Shown here: positions 15,082 through 23,532 of the stretch, one piece after another
Layout of the letters: every line of letters begins with the position of its first letter
Numbering within the stretch: position 1 is the first letter of the stretch
Source: Eshraghiella sp964441705
Lineage (GTDB): Bacteria > Bacillota > Clostridia > Lachnospirales > Lachnospiraceae
DNA: 64,000 nucleotides
Assembly: GCA_964441705.1 (NCBI GenBank)
Contig: CAYTWF010000002.1
Span: 38,195 to 102,194 of the forward strand
Direction: 5' to 3'
The notes under the pieces: generated by a model
What the model saw: the letters and a program-made list of their open reading frames with translations, nothing else
What the model was told of the DNA's origin: nothing
The model's database searches: none
Made by a program: the position numbers and the translations under genes

Positions 15082-15915
15082 ATGTACATAAAAAAGACAT
15101 GGTATACCAACCGCACCATAGAGGTGGAAAAGACATACCAGTGGAGGTATGGAGCACCCGGCATGCCGAGGTCACTTAAAAAGAAAGCAACACCGGAGGA
15201 TATAGCAAGGCAGAATGAGTGGATAGCTGAAAAGACCCTCAGGAGAACCATTAATTATAACTTCGGAGTAAACGACCTGCACCTGATACTTACATACCGC
15301 AAGGATAACAGACCTGCACCTGAGCTGCAGCCGAAGCTTCTCCGCAAGTTCCTCGGCAAGATGCGCAGTGCCTATAAGAAGGCGGGATTTGAATTTAAGT
15401 ACATAATATCCACGGAGTATGGGAGCAGGGGAGCGGTGCACCACCACCTGATTATCAACAGCGTTAATGCACCGGGGATAAGCACCACATCCTTGGTCAA
15501 CAGGCTGTGGGAGTATGGCAGACCTATGTGGGTGCCACTGGATGATACGGGAGAGTATAAGGACCTTGCTGAGTACATAATAAAGGACACTGCTAAGTGC
15601 TTTAGACAGGAAGGCAATCCGTTCCGCCAGCGTTACAGCTGTAGTCGTAATCTTGTTAAGCCTGAGCCTGAGGTAGAGCAGATGAGTGCTGCCAGATGGA
15701 GAGATGAGCCAAAGATTACAAAGCAGCAGGAAAAGGATGGATGGTGGCTGGACTATGACAGTATAGTTACCGGCTTTAACAGAGTTACCGGATATCCATA
15801 CCAGTATTACACATTAAGGCGAATGGGAGAAATGACTGCTGTGCAGAAAAAGAAATATAAAATATACAAGATTACAGGACACTGGCCAGTGCATCCTGAG
15901 GAATGGGAGGTTTAA
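15082..15915 (+). CDS. HUH-type replication initiator protein
   Basis: A 277-aa rolling-circle-type replication protein. The metal-binding motif GAVHHHLIINS (His120-122) is the HUH signature, preceded by a KYIISTEYGSRG strand. About 60 residues later LAEYIIKDTAK supplies a Tyr with a following Lys, as in motif 3 of Rep endonucleases. The C-terminus ends with the aromatic block KIYKITGHWPVHPEEWEV. Such proteins nick one strand at an origin and remain bound to the 5' end. No separate helicase or polymerase gene is found, so host functions would complete replication. RBS GGTGAGG precedes the ATG. Confidence 0.82.
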   Translation: MYIKKTWYTNRTIEVEKTYQWRYGAPGMPRSLKKKATPEDIARQNEWIAEKTLRRTINYNFGVNDLHLILTYRKDNRPAPELQPKLLRKFLGKMRSAYKKAGFEFKYIISTEYGSRGAVHHHLIINSVNAPGISTTSLVNRLWEYGRPMWVPLDDTGEYKDLAEYIIKDTAKCFRQEGNPFRQRYSCSRNLVKPEPEVEQMSAARWRDEPKITKQQEKDGWWLDYDSIVTGFNRVTGYPYQYYTLRRMGEMTAVQKKKYKIYKITGHWPVHPEEWEV

Positions 15916-15916
15916 G

Positions 15917-17296
15917 ATGGACGATGATAATGAAAATGGACTGAGCGTTGAATGCCAGTCATATTCAGGTCTTATCAAGAAAGGCATAGCCCGTATTGGA
16001 CACAGCTTTCTTACTGTGGGATATTATCTGAAATACATAAGGGACAGGCGGTTGTACAGTCCCAAATATAACAGCATATCCGAATATGCCCTGAATGAAC
16101 TGGGAATGAATAAAAGTACAGTAAGCCGATTTATAGCTATTAATGACAGGTTCAGTCTCGATGGCAACTCTAAGGAATTTCAGGACAGGTACAAAATGTT
16201 TACTGTGTCCCAGCTTTCGGAAATGCTTGCTCTTACGGATGAACAGCTTGAGGCTGTTACAGTTACTACAACAGTAGCCCAGATAAGGGAACTAAAGGCT
16301 GAAAAAACAGAAGAGTCTGAAATACTGGAGGGACAGCAGGCTATAGCTGATATTGACTGTAATATTACTGACTCTGCACCCTGTGATGGAAAATGCTTTA
16401 TCTGTGATAACACTGAGTGCAGCTGTTATCAGGAGTCACGTACACACTGCATATATTATGCAGCCAGTCCCTGCACCATTAAGTCGGCAGCAGCTACTAT
16501 AGCACAGCTGGACCCTGCTCTGTATGACAGATGCAATAAGACCTGCTGTTTTAACTGCGATGATGAGAGCAACTGCGAATACAGGTGCAATCCATCCGGA
16601 ATGAAAAAAACCGAAAATGCATTACTGCAGAACAAGATTGAGAGCATCACATCCGTGTGCGCTTCTGATGACAAGGCATTGCGTAAAGAGGAGCGGGATA
16701 CAAAAAAACAGGTAAAGGCAGCTGTGATGAAGCAGGAATCGCCTAAGGTGGAACATGTTATTGCAGAGGTTCTTGAAAAACAGGAGACAGAACCTGAGGA
16801 ATACAGCTTTGAAACAGCCAGCCATTACACCTATGCTGATGTTCAGTTCGCGGTAGCACAGGAGCAGGGCTATATAGACCAGATGAAGAAAACAGAAATG
16901 ATTGCTCCGGCAGTAAAAAAGACAAGAATGAGACTGGAAGCACTTAAGCTTCTGCAAATCCAAATGAAGGATGGCTCAGAAGGCACTCAGCCGGAGCTTC
17001 CAAAGCTTAAGAACAACGATGATAGGGTCGAGTGGCTAAGAAATTACAGAAGCTGGGGTATCTGGTATACAGATGAGTATATATGTGCCAGACATTATAA
17101 ATATGATTTCGACGATGGCAGCAGGCTTGTGGTGGATGAATTCATGGAAACTCGCTTTAGAACAACTGAATTGTATTACAACAGCAATGGTACATCACAT
17201 ATGCATCTTATAAAGCCTGGAGGACATTATACTCCGTACAGTAACAGTATCACGGAAGTAGTGGAATTTTTAAAAAAATCTGCAAAGAAAGGATAA
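15917..17296 (+). CDS. Phage protein with N-terminal HTH and Cys-rich centre, probably replication or regulation
   Basis: A 459-aa protein one base after rep. Residues ~15-130 resemble ParB/DUF3102-like HTH proteins (HSFLTVGYYLKYIRDRRLY, SEYALNELGMNKSTVSRFI, MFTVSQLSEMLAL). The centre (~150-235) has about 15 cysteines in CxxC-like spacing (GKCFICDNTECSCYQ, CCFNCDDESNCEYRC) and likely binds several zinc ions. A helical linker leads to a C-terminal domain with WLRNYRSWGIWYTDE. Coupled to rep, it may help initiate or control replication. Function is inferred only from HTH and position. Confidence 0.6.
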   Translation: MDDDNENGLSVECQSYSGLIKKGIARIGHSFLTVGYYLKYIRDRRLYSPKYNSISEYALNELGMNKSTVSRFIAINDRFSLDGNSKEFQDRYKMFTVSQLSEMLALTDEQLEAVTVTTTVAQIRELKAEKTEESEILEGQQAIADIDCNITDSAPCDGKCFICDNTECSCYQESRTHCIYYAASPCTIKSAAATIAQLDPALYDRCNKTCCFNCDDESNCEYRCNPSGMKKTENALLQNKIESITSVCASDDKALRKEERDTKKQVKAAVMKQESPKVEHVIAEVLEKQETEPEEYSFETASHYTYADVQFAVAQEQGYIDQMKKTEMIAPAVKKTRMRLEALKLLQIQMKDGSEGTQPELPKLKNNDDRVEWLRNYRSWGIWYTDEYICARHYKYDFDDGSRLVVDEFMETRFRTTELYYNSNGTSHMHLIKPGGHYTPYSNSITEVVEFLKKSAKKG

Positions 17297-17302
17297 CAAA
17301 AA

Positions 17303-17785
17303 ATGAAAATAGTTAAGTTAATATGTGACCACTGTCAGAAGGAAATAGAGGATAATCCGTTTAGACCATTTATTGAGGAGATAGATAAGAACAATGAGGA
17401 TATACTTGGCGAAGAGACGCTTTTAGATAGCTTAGAGCTTCATCTATGCGGAGAATGTGCCAGCATATTGAAAATGCAAATAAAGAAATACTGCAATATG
17501 CCACACAGTAAGCCTGCAGAGATTAACCAGGACTTTGAAGCTGCTGTGGATGAGATGGTTAATGGCAGTAAAGCCGAGACGTCACTTACTGATGCGCAGC
17601 AAAAGATTATCACAGAACGTTTTAAAGCAAAATGGAGTATTACGGGCATCTCAAAGTCCATGAATATTCCGTACAAGAGGATTGATAAGTTCCTGCAGGA
17701 ATCAGGAGCGAAGAAAGTTAAGAAGCAGCATAAGAGCGATACACCTGCTAAAGCGGCAGAGCCGGATAAGGAGGGTCCCCAATAA
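17303..17785 (+). CDS. Zinc-finger/HTH protein, candidate late regulator
   Basis: A 160-aa protein. The N-terminus has a LICDHCQKEIE finger and a later HLCGEC pair. The C-terminal part (ITERFKAKWSITGISKSMNIPYKRIDKFLQESG) is a helix-turn-helix reminiscent of sigma region 4 or phage late activators, followed by a basic tail. It lies at the end of the early operon, where Gram-positive phages place RinA/ArpU-like activators of late genes. It is therefore a candidate for recognising the GGGTTAGA element of the late promoters; this is inference. Confidence 0.55.
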   Translation: MKIVKLICDHCQKEIEDNPFRPFIEEIDKNNEDILGEETLLDSLELHLCGECASILKMQIKKYCNMPHSKPAEINQDFEAAVDEMVNGSKAETSLTDAQQKIITERFKAKWSITGISKSMNIPYKRIDKFLQESGAKKVKKQHKSDTPAKAAEPDKEGPQ

Positions 17786-17786
17786 A

Positions 17787-17984
17787 GTGACAAAGCTTAA
17801 TATACATACGGTTAAACTTTTATATTTTGGTAAAAACCTTAATATGCATCAGATGGCAGCAGAGCTGGGAGTTACGATTAGAGAGGTTAGGGATTTCTGC
17901 ATTAAGAACCACATCACAAAGGACTCACGTGAGTATATGAATTACATACAGTCACGTGGAAGGATAGAAACAGTTATGTATTAG
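17787..17984 (+). CDS. Small HTH protein (65 aa)
   Basis: GTG start 12 nt after AAGGAGG, one base after the preceding stop. The sequence TKLNIHTVKLLYFGKNLNMHQMAAELGVTIREVRDFC is a compact helix-turn-helix with a basic C-terminus. Longer versions starting upstream would lie inside the previous gene in another frame. It could be the late activator or a partner of the 160-aa HTH protein. The perfect 24-bp palindrome 17988-18011 follows directly. Confidence 0.55.
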   Translation: MTKLNIHTVKLLYFGKNLNMHQMAAELGVTIREVRDFCIKNHITKDSREYMNYIQSRGRIETVMY

Positions 17985-17987
17985 CTG

Positions 17988-18011
17988 CAGAGTTGCGATA
18001 TCGCAACTCTG
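17988..18011. repeat. Palindrome copy 1: 24-bp perfect inverted repeat with core AGTTGCGATATCGCAACT
   Basis: The 18-bp core (17991-18008) recurs exactly at 32838-32855 and 44658-44675. Here the symmetry extends by CAG/CTG on both sides, and no T-run follows, so simple termination does not explain it. Confidence 0.8.
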
Positions 18012-18033
18012 TAAGACAGGTAGGAGGTAGTAT

Positions 18034-18255
18034 ATGGCAACAAATTGGGATGATGTAAATATTAAGTGCCCCTATTATAAAGCATGTGATGAAAGACAGA
18101 TATCGTGTGAATCCGTAACGCGTAATTCGTCCTTGATTACCATCAGATTTCATAGCCGGGAGCAGAAGGAAGAACACATGAGTCAGTTTTGCAATAGTCG
18201 TTTCGATAGTTGCTGTATATGTGCACTTTGTGAACGCAAGTATGACCAGAAATAA
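18034..18255 (+). CDS. Small Cys-rich protein (73 aa), probable zinc-binding
   Basis: Begins MATNWDDVNIKCPYYKACDERQISCESV and ends with CNSRFDSCCICALCERKYDQK. The Cys spacing suggests one treble-clef or ribbon site. Similar proteins lie just upstream of terminase genes in many clostridial phages. It has an AGGAGGTAGTAT ribosome site and is the last gene before a strong terminator, closing the early region. Confidence 0.65.
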   Translation: MATNWDDVNIKCPYYKACDERQISCESVTRNSSLITIRFHSREQKEEHMSQFCNSRFDSCCICALCERKYDQK

Positions 18256-18278
18256 TTAAATAACGCTTTTTAAGCTGC

Positions 18279-18315
18279 AGAACCACTCCATTTTTGAGGT
18301 GGTTCTATTTTTTTT
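18279..18315 (+). terminator. Terminator ending the early region
   Basis: AGAACCAC (18279-18286) pairs with GTGGTTCT (18299-18306), followed by ATTTTTTTTG. It isolates the early genes from the late promoter at 18323. Confidence 0.88.
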
Positions 18316-18322
18316 GCGCTCT

Positions 18323-18356
18323 GGGTTAGAAATAAAGCCTTTATATAAATTATGCT
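18323..18356 (+). promoter_or_regulatory. Late promoter P1 (GGGTTAGA - 20 bp - TATGCT)
   Basis: GGGTTAGA at 18323-18330 and TATGCT at 18351-18356, with the same 20-bp spacing as three other copies. It precedes the terminase-portal-protease operon. Confidence 0.7.
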
Positions 18357-18378
18357 TGGAATGAAAGGAGTGGTAACT

Positions 18379-18864
18379 ATGTCAAAAGGCTATGATTGGA
18401 CGCGAATTGATGCGGAATATATCACTACTGAAATAAGCCAAAAAAAGATATCTGAAAAATATGGTATTCCAATTGGCACAATCCAAGACAGGGCGCGGAA
18501 AGAAGGCTGGTCAGAGAAGAGAAAAAAATTCCGTGGAAAAACTGTTGCAAAAACCATGCAAAAAATGGAAAAAAATGAAATAAATCGGCTGTCTTCTATG
18601 ATTATATCAGCAGGCAAGCTGGCTGATGTGATAGATAAGGCTCTGGAAGACCCGTATATGTTCTACAAGGTTCTTGTTGAAAATAAGGATACAGGAAGGC
18701 TTCAGGCTAAGCGAACGAAGATAATTAACACCAAGAAGCTTAAGGAGATGTCGGATGCTATTAAGAACATGGTGGAAATATACAAAAATGCAGATGATAG
18801 TAAGGATGACAACAAAGAAATTGTGCTGCATACAGACGAAGTGAATAAGGAGTGGAGCGAATGA
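18379..18864 (+). CDS. Terminase small subunit
   Basis: A 161-aa DNA-recognition subunit of the packaging motor. The N-terminal HTH reads ISQKKISEKYGIPIGTIQDRARKEGWSEKR, a pattern typical of clostridial small terminases. The C-terminal half is helical and acidic, for oligomerisation and large-subunit contact. Start 18379 follows GAAAGGAGTGGTAACT; the upstream in-frame ATG at 18352 lies in the -10 element of P1. It overlaps the large subunit by four bases (ATGA). Confidence 0.88.
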   Translation: MSKGYDWTRIDAEYITTEISQKKISEKYGIPIGTIQDRARKEGWSEKRKKFRGKTVAKTMQKMEKNEINRLSSMIISAGKLADVIDKALEDPYMFYKVLVENKDTGRLQAKRTKIINTKKLKEMSDAIKNMVEIYKNADDSKDDNKEIVLHTDEVNKEWSE

Positions 18865-20237
18865 TAGAAATCAATCTACCGGAATTTAACACGAAGCAGG
18901 TACAGTTTTTAAAATCCAAGGTGAAGCATACAGGTTTTGGCGGTGCCAGAGGCGGAGGAAAGTCCTTTGTAACAGATTGGAAGTCCGTTCTGCTGGCAAT
19001 TAACTATACGGGAATAAAGATATGCATAATACGAAGAACCTACCCACAGCTGGTTGAAAATCATATTTATCCCCTGCAGGGAATTATTCCTGTAAAGATA
19101 GCAAAGTATAACGGTTCTGAGAAGACGTTTAAATTTACAAATGGCAGCAGGATAACCTGCCAGTACTGCAATAGCGATAAGGACCTGGAAAACTTCCAGG
19201 GTAAGGAGTATGACGTTATATTTATCGACGAGGCTACACAGCTTACAGAGCATCAGTTCGTGGTTATCAGAGCCTGCTTAAGAGGTGTTAATGACTTTCC
19301 CAAAAGAATGTACCTTACCTGCAACCCGGGTGGACGTGGCCACGCGTGGGTAAAACGCATTTTTATTGACAAAATTTACAACGCAGATGAAAAAGCGGAG
19401 GAATACAGCTTCATACAGGCGTTGGTAACAGATAACAAGGCTTTAATGGAAAAAGACCCTGACTATATAAGCCAGCTTGATATGCTGCCTGAATCCCTAA
19501 AAAAGGGATGGAGATATGGGAACTGGGATTTGTTTGAGGGTCAGGTCTTTGAAGAATTTAGGGATAACCCCAAAGGCTATGAGGAAAGACGCTGGACTCA
19601 TGTTATTCCTGCGTTTGATATACCTGATGGGTGGAGGATATACAGGTCTTATGACTTTGGATACTCCAAGCCGTTTAGCTTTGGCTGGTGGGCAGTGGAT
19701 TATGACGGGGTCATATACAGGATAACGGAATGGTATGGATGCACAAAGGACCCTAATACAGGTATTAAGTGGACACCTGAACAGCAGTTTAGGCATGCCA
19801 GGGAGATAGAAGACCAGCACCCGTACCTTAAGGGGAAGGATATACAGGGTGTGGCTGACCCTGCCATATGGAAGGCTGAAACAGGAGAATCTGTAGCGGA
19901 TGTGGCAGCGCGACAGCATATCTATTTCAGTAAAGGCGACCATGAAAGAATAACCGGTCTTATGCAGGTACATTATAGACTCCGCTTTGACGAGAACGGT
20001 TACCCAATGATGTATGTGTTTGATACATGTAAGAATTTCATTAGAACAATACCTGAGCTGTGCTATTCAGAAACTAACCCTGAGGACCTTGATTCTGACC
20101 AGGAAGACCATATCTATGATGAGACCAGATATTTCTGCATGAGCAGACCGATTATACCGAGAAAGCCGATTAAACCTGAGATGCTAAGGGATGACCCGCT
20201 TAACATGATAGCTGATATGAAGAAAAAACGGAGGTAA
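18861..20237 (+). CDS. Terminase large subunit
   Basis: A 458-aa packaging ATPase-nuclease. Walker A GGARGGGKS occupies residues ~29-37 and Walker B VIFIDEAT ~119-126, followed by the coupling motif TCNPGG. The C-terminal RNase-H-like nuclease begins YRSYDFGYSKPFSFGWW (first catalytic Asp) and continues through GVADPAIW. ATG 18861 overlaps the small subunit stop; a GTG nine bases upstream is possible. All motifs look intact, so packaging should be functional. Confidence 0.95.
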   Translation: MIEINLPEFNTKQVQFLKSKVKHTGFGGARGGGKSFVTDWKSVLLAINYTGIKICIIRRTYPQLVENHIYPLQGIIPVKIAKYNGSEKTFKFTNGSRITCQYCNSDKDLENFQGKEYDVIFIDEATQLTEHQFVVIRACLRGVNDFPKRMYLTCNPGGRGHAWVKRIFIDKIYNADEKAEEYSFIQALVTDNKALMEKDPDYISQLDMLPESLKKGWRYGNWDLFEGQVFEEFRDNPKGYEERRWTHVIPAFDIPDGWRIYRSYDFGYSKPFSFGWWAVDYDGVIYRITEWYGCTKDPNTGIKWTPEQQFRHAREIEDQHPYLKGKDIQGVADPAIWKAETGESVADVAARQHIYFSKGDHERITGLMQVHYRLRFDENGYPMMYVFDTCKNFIRTIPELCYSETNPEDLDSDQEDHIYDETRYFCMSRPIIPRKPIKPEMLRDDPLNMIADMKKKRR

Positions 20238-20242
20238 ATAAA

Positions 20243-22213
20243 ATGGCATTTCTAAACTTTGGAAGAAAGAAACAAGGCAATATCGCCCAGAACAACATTG
20301 ACCAGAATACCATGATACAGAACGGAACTGGACAGCTTGCAGCAGGGCAGCAGGGCATGGCTGCTGATGCTGTACATATTTTTGCTAAAAAGATTGGAAG
20401 TGAGGAGGTAAGGAAGGCTTCTGAAATTCTTGTAAAGTACAAATCCGGAAAAGAGAGCACTGACAAGAGAATTATAGACAATGAACAGTGGTGGAAGATG
20501 GAACAGTGGAGAATGGACGCAAATAAGGACGACCAGCACAGCGCAAGTGGATGGACCTTTAATACTGTTATCAGCAAGCACGCAGATGCCATAGAGGCAT
20601 ATCCTACCTTTAACTGTCTTCCGCGTGAAGAGGGAGACAAGCGTGAGGCACAGATGCTTTCATCCATCCTGCCTGTGGTACTAGAGCAGAATAAGTTTGC
20701 AGACACATATAACGACTGCGCATGGCAGAAACTGAAATTCGGTACAGCTGTGTATGGAATATTCTGGGATAAGGATAAGTATAACGGACTGGGGGATATC
20801 TCAATTGAAAAGATTAATATCTTGTCATTGTTTACGGAACCAGGAATAGAAGATATACAGAAGTCCCGAAATGTATTCCGCACACAGCTGGTGGACAATG
20901 AAATAATCGAGGAGCTGTTTCCGGAAGTTAAGGGACATCTGGGAAATCGGTATTTTGAAAATAAGTTTCTCTATGATGACTACATTGATGTATCTGATAA
21001 AAGCTTAGTTGTTGACTGGTATTATAAGAAAAACATTAATGGCAGGAAGGTGCTGCACTATGTTAGGTATGTCAATGACTGCGTACTGTTTGCCACAGAA
21101 AATAATCCTGAGATGGCTGAGAAGGGGCTGTATGACCACGGAGAATATCCATTTGTGACAGATGCTCTATTCCCTGTGGAGGGAAGTCTGTGGGCATATT
21201 CCTATATCGATATATGCAAGAAAACACAGAAGGACATTGATGAGCTTGGTGACAGTATAGTAACTAATGCCAAGTGGACTTCGCGACCGCGGTATTTTGA
21301 ACGAGAGAACTCCGGAATAAATGAGGAGGAGTTTGCCGACGTACATAAGATGCTTGTAACCACAGGAAGTAATCTTGGAGATGATACGCTTAAGAAGATA
21401 GATACCCAACCTATTGATTCCATAAATGTGACCATAAGGAATAACCTTATTGAGGAGCTTAAGGAGATATCTGGCAACAGAGATGTAAATAATGGCGGAG
21501 CTGCATCAGGTGTAACAGCTGCATCCGCCATAGCAGCTATGCAGGAACAGTCAGGAAAAACTTCACGAGACAGCTCTCAGAACTCCTACCGTTCATACGA
21601 GAAGATAATAACCATGTGCATAGAGCTTGTCCGTCAGTTCTATGACATCCCAAGACAGTTTCGCATAACTGGTGCCAATGGCAATGACAATTTTGTGAGC
21701 TATTCTAACGCAGGAATTAAGCCACAGTATCAGGGAGAGGCTTTCGGAATTGATTTAGGCTACAGAGTGCCATCATTTGACCTTAAGGTAACTGCAGAAA
21801 AAGCCAATGCATATACCAAGATGAGCCAGAATGAGCTTGCACTGCAGTTCTTTAATCTTGGATTCTTTAATCCTCAGATGGCGGACCAGGCACTCATGAC
21901 GCTGGATATGATGGATTTTGACAATAGAGAAATGCTAATGAATAAGCTGTCACAGCAGCAGACTATGTATAACAAGCTGGTACAGACTCAGCAGGTGTGC
22001 CTGGAATTATGTAAGAGACTTGATGCTTCTCAGGGAAGTAATCTTGCTGAACAGTATGCTAATGCTATTATGCAGGAAACAGGGCAGCAGCTACCTGCAG
22101 GAGATACTAATGTGGATTTACCGGAGACTGACAGCCTTGGAAATCTGCAGGAGGAGAATGCCATAGTGTCTAATGCTAGAGATAAGGCACAGGCAGCAAC
22201 CCAGCCAACATGA
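20243..22213 (+). CDS. Portal protein
   Basis: A 656-aa head-to-tail portal ring subunit. It contains a long central domain with QLVDNEIIEELFPEVKG and AKWTSRPRYFERENSGI, a glycine/alanine-rich segment near ~430-450 (NNGGAASGVTAASAIAAMQEQSGKTSRD), which is characteristic of podovirus-like portals of this size, and a Gln-rich C-terminus. It directly follows the terminase, with GGAGGTAAATAAA before ATG, and overlaps the Prp gene by four bases. Confidence 0.88.
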   Translation: MAFLNFGRKKQGNIAQNNIDQNTMIQNGTGQLAAGQQGMAADAVHIFAKKIGSEEVRKASEILVKYKSGKESTDKRIIDNEQWWKMEQWRMDANKDDQHSASGWTFNTVISKHADAIEAYPTFNCLPREEGDKREAQMLSSILPVVLEQNKFADTYNDCAWQKLKFGTAVYGIFWDKDKYNGLGDISIEKINILSLFTEPGIEDIQKSRNVFRTQLVDNEIIEELFPEVKGHLGNRYFENKFLYDDYIDVSDKSLVVDWYYKKNINGRKVLHYVRYVNDCVLFATENNPEMAEKGLYDHGEYPFVTDALFPVEGSLWAYSYIDICKKTQKDIDELGDSIVTNAKWTSRPRYFERENSGINEEEFADVHKMLVTTGSNLGDDTLKKIDTQPIDSINVTIRNNLIEELKEISGNRDVNNGGAASGVTAASAIAAMQEQSGKTSRDSSQNSYRSYEKIITMCIELVRQFYDIPRQFRITGANGNDNFVSYSNAGIKPQYQGEAFGIDLGYRVPSFDLKVTAEKANAYTKMSQNELALQFFNLGFFNPQMADQALMTLDMMDFDNREMLMNKLSQQQTMYNKLVQTQQVCLELCKRLDASQGSNLAEQYANAIMQETGQQLPAGDTNVDLPETDSLGNLQEENAIVSNARDKAQAATQPT

Positions 22214-22521
22214 TAACTGTAAGCTGCAGTACATACTCTGTAACAGCATATGGTCATGCGAACTATGCTGCTGAGGGTCAGGACATAGTATGTGCAGCCT
22301 TCACAATACTGATAAGTACTCTATGTGAAAATATTATAGCTCTTCAGGATGAGGGAAAGCTTGCATCCAGCAAGATAGAACTTGATAAGGGGCATGCCAT
22401 AATTCAGTGCATCCCCCTTCAGGGGTTCGAGAGAGAAACAGAACTGATATATGACACAGTAATTACAGGCATAAAAATACTGGAAAATGAGTACCCGGAA
22501 AATATTTTAGTAAAAAAATAA
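22210..22521 (+). CDS. Prp-family cysteine protease (phage-encoded)
   Basis: A 103-aa homolog of the ribosomal-processing cysteine protease Prp. The catalytic His16 lies in YGHANYA and Cys28 in GQDIVCAAF, with the family spacing. In Bacillota, Prp removes the N-terminal extension of ribosomal protein L27 after an LQxFA motif, and host Prp is known to cleave staphylococcal phage scaffold and capsid at the same motif. Here the gene sits between portal and a scaffold that carries LQLFA near its N-terminus, so it is most likely the prohead maturation protease. It overlaps the portal stop (ATGA). Confidence 0.88.
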   Translation: MITVSCSTYSVTAYGHANYAAEGQDIVCAAFTILISTLCENIIALQDEGKLASSKIELDKGHAIIQCIPLQGFERETELIYDTVITGIKILENEYPENILVKK

Positions 22522-22536
22522 ATTTTTTTTATTTGT

Positions 22537-22570
22537 GGGTTAGAGAATAACAATACACCATTGCTATTAT
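22537..22570 (+). promoter_or_regulatory. Late promoter P2 (GGGTTAGA - 20 bp - TATTAT)
   Basis: GGGTTAGA at 22537-22544 and TATTAT at 22565-22570. It precedes scaffold, capsid, connector and tail genes. The upstream A-tract/T-tract (22511-22530) could form a weak AU-only hairpin. Confidence 0.7.
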
Positions 22571-22613
22571 GAGCATATAAAGGGTCGTGACCTACCACAG
22601 GAGGAAACACAAA

Positions 22614-23501
22614 TTGAACAGAAGGTATGAATTACAGCTGTTTGCAGATGGCGCAGCAGGAGAAGGAACAGCTCCGGCAGCAGCTACACAGACAGCTCCA
22701 AACGGAAATGGTCAGGTCGTAACTGACAATGGCACGAATGGTGAGAATATAACACCGGATGGGACTGCCACCCAGCAGGCACCAAGTGAGCCTGAGACAT
22801 TTGAATCACTTATTAATGGCAAGTATAAAGCTGAATTTGATGAAAGAGTTCAGACAATTGTTAAAAACAGATTGAAGAACTCCAGAAAGAGTGAGGATAA
22901 TCTTGCCAAGCTGCAGCCAGCACTTCATATGCTGGGAGAAAAATATGGTTTGGATGTAGCTAATCTGAACTATGAAGAGTTATCCCAGAAGATTGCTGAT
23001 GACAATTCCTTTTATGAGAAGGAGGCACTTGAAAAAGGCATTGATATTAATGAACTCAAGCGAATTAAAGCTGTTGAGCGGGAGAATGCAAGCCTTAAAG
23101 AGCGTCAGCGTATGATTATGCGGGAGCAGGAGAGCCGTAGACAGTTTGATGCGATACTTAACCAGGTACCAGGAGTGCAGCAGATGTACCCAACCTTTGA
23201 CCTGAATACAGAAATGAGCAATCCAACATTTCTGAAGCTGGTTAATGATGGTATATCAGTAAAGAATGCCTTTGAGGTAATCCATCAGTCAGAGCTTCAG
23301 CCGGCAGTGATGCAGGCAGTTGCACAGAAGACTAATGAACAGCTTACCAATGCCATTAAGAGCAATCAGGCAAGACCGAATGAATCGACATTAAACAGCA
23401 GTGCTGCGGATTTTAAGATAGATATTAAGAGCATGTCCGTAAAGGATTTTAAGGACATACAAAGACGTGTTGCACGAGGAGAAAAAATCACAATGAGTTG
23501 A
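22614..23501 (+). CDS. Phage scaffolding protein with Prp cleavage motif
   Basis: A 295-aa protein. I chose the TTG start at 22614, 9 nt after CACAGGAGG; an in-frame GTG at 22587 lies before the ribosome site. The N-terminus MNRRYELQLFADG contains LQLFA, the cleavage signature of Prp proteases. A low-complexity Ala/Thr/Gly/Pro segment follows, then a long coiled coil (about 75-190: VQTIVKNRLKNSRKSEDNLAKL, KAVERENASLKERQRM) and a basic C-terminus. This is the build of internal scaffolds that bind capsid through a basic tail. It lies directly upstream of the capsid gene. Confidence 0.82.
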   Translation: MNRRYELQLFADGAAGEGTAPAAATQTAPNGNGQVVTDNGTNGENITPDGTATQQAPSEPETFESLINGKYKAEFDERVQTIVKNRLKNSRKSEDNLAKLQPALHMLGEKYGLDVANLNYEELSQKIADDNSFYEKEALEKGIDINELKRIKAVERENASLKERQRMIMREQESRRQFDAILNQVPGVQQMYPTFDLNTEMSNPTFLKLVNDGISVKNAFEVIHQSELQPAVMQAVAQKTNEQLTNAIKSNQARPNESTLNSSAADFKIDIKSMSVKDFKDIQRRVARGEKITMS

Positions 23502-23532
23502 TGTTCTCCTTGCAACTAACAAGGAGGCAAAT

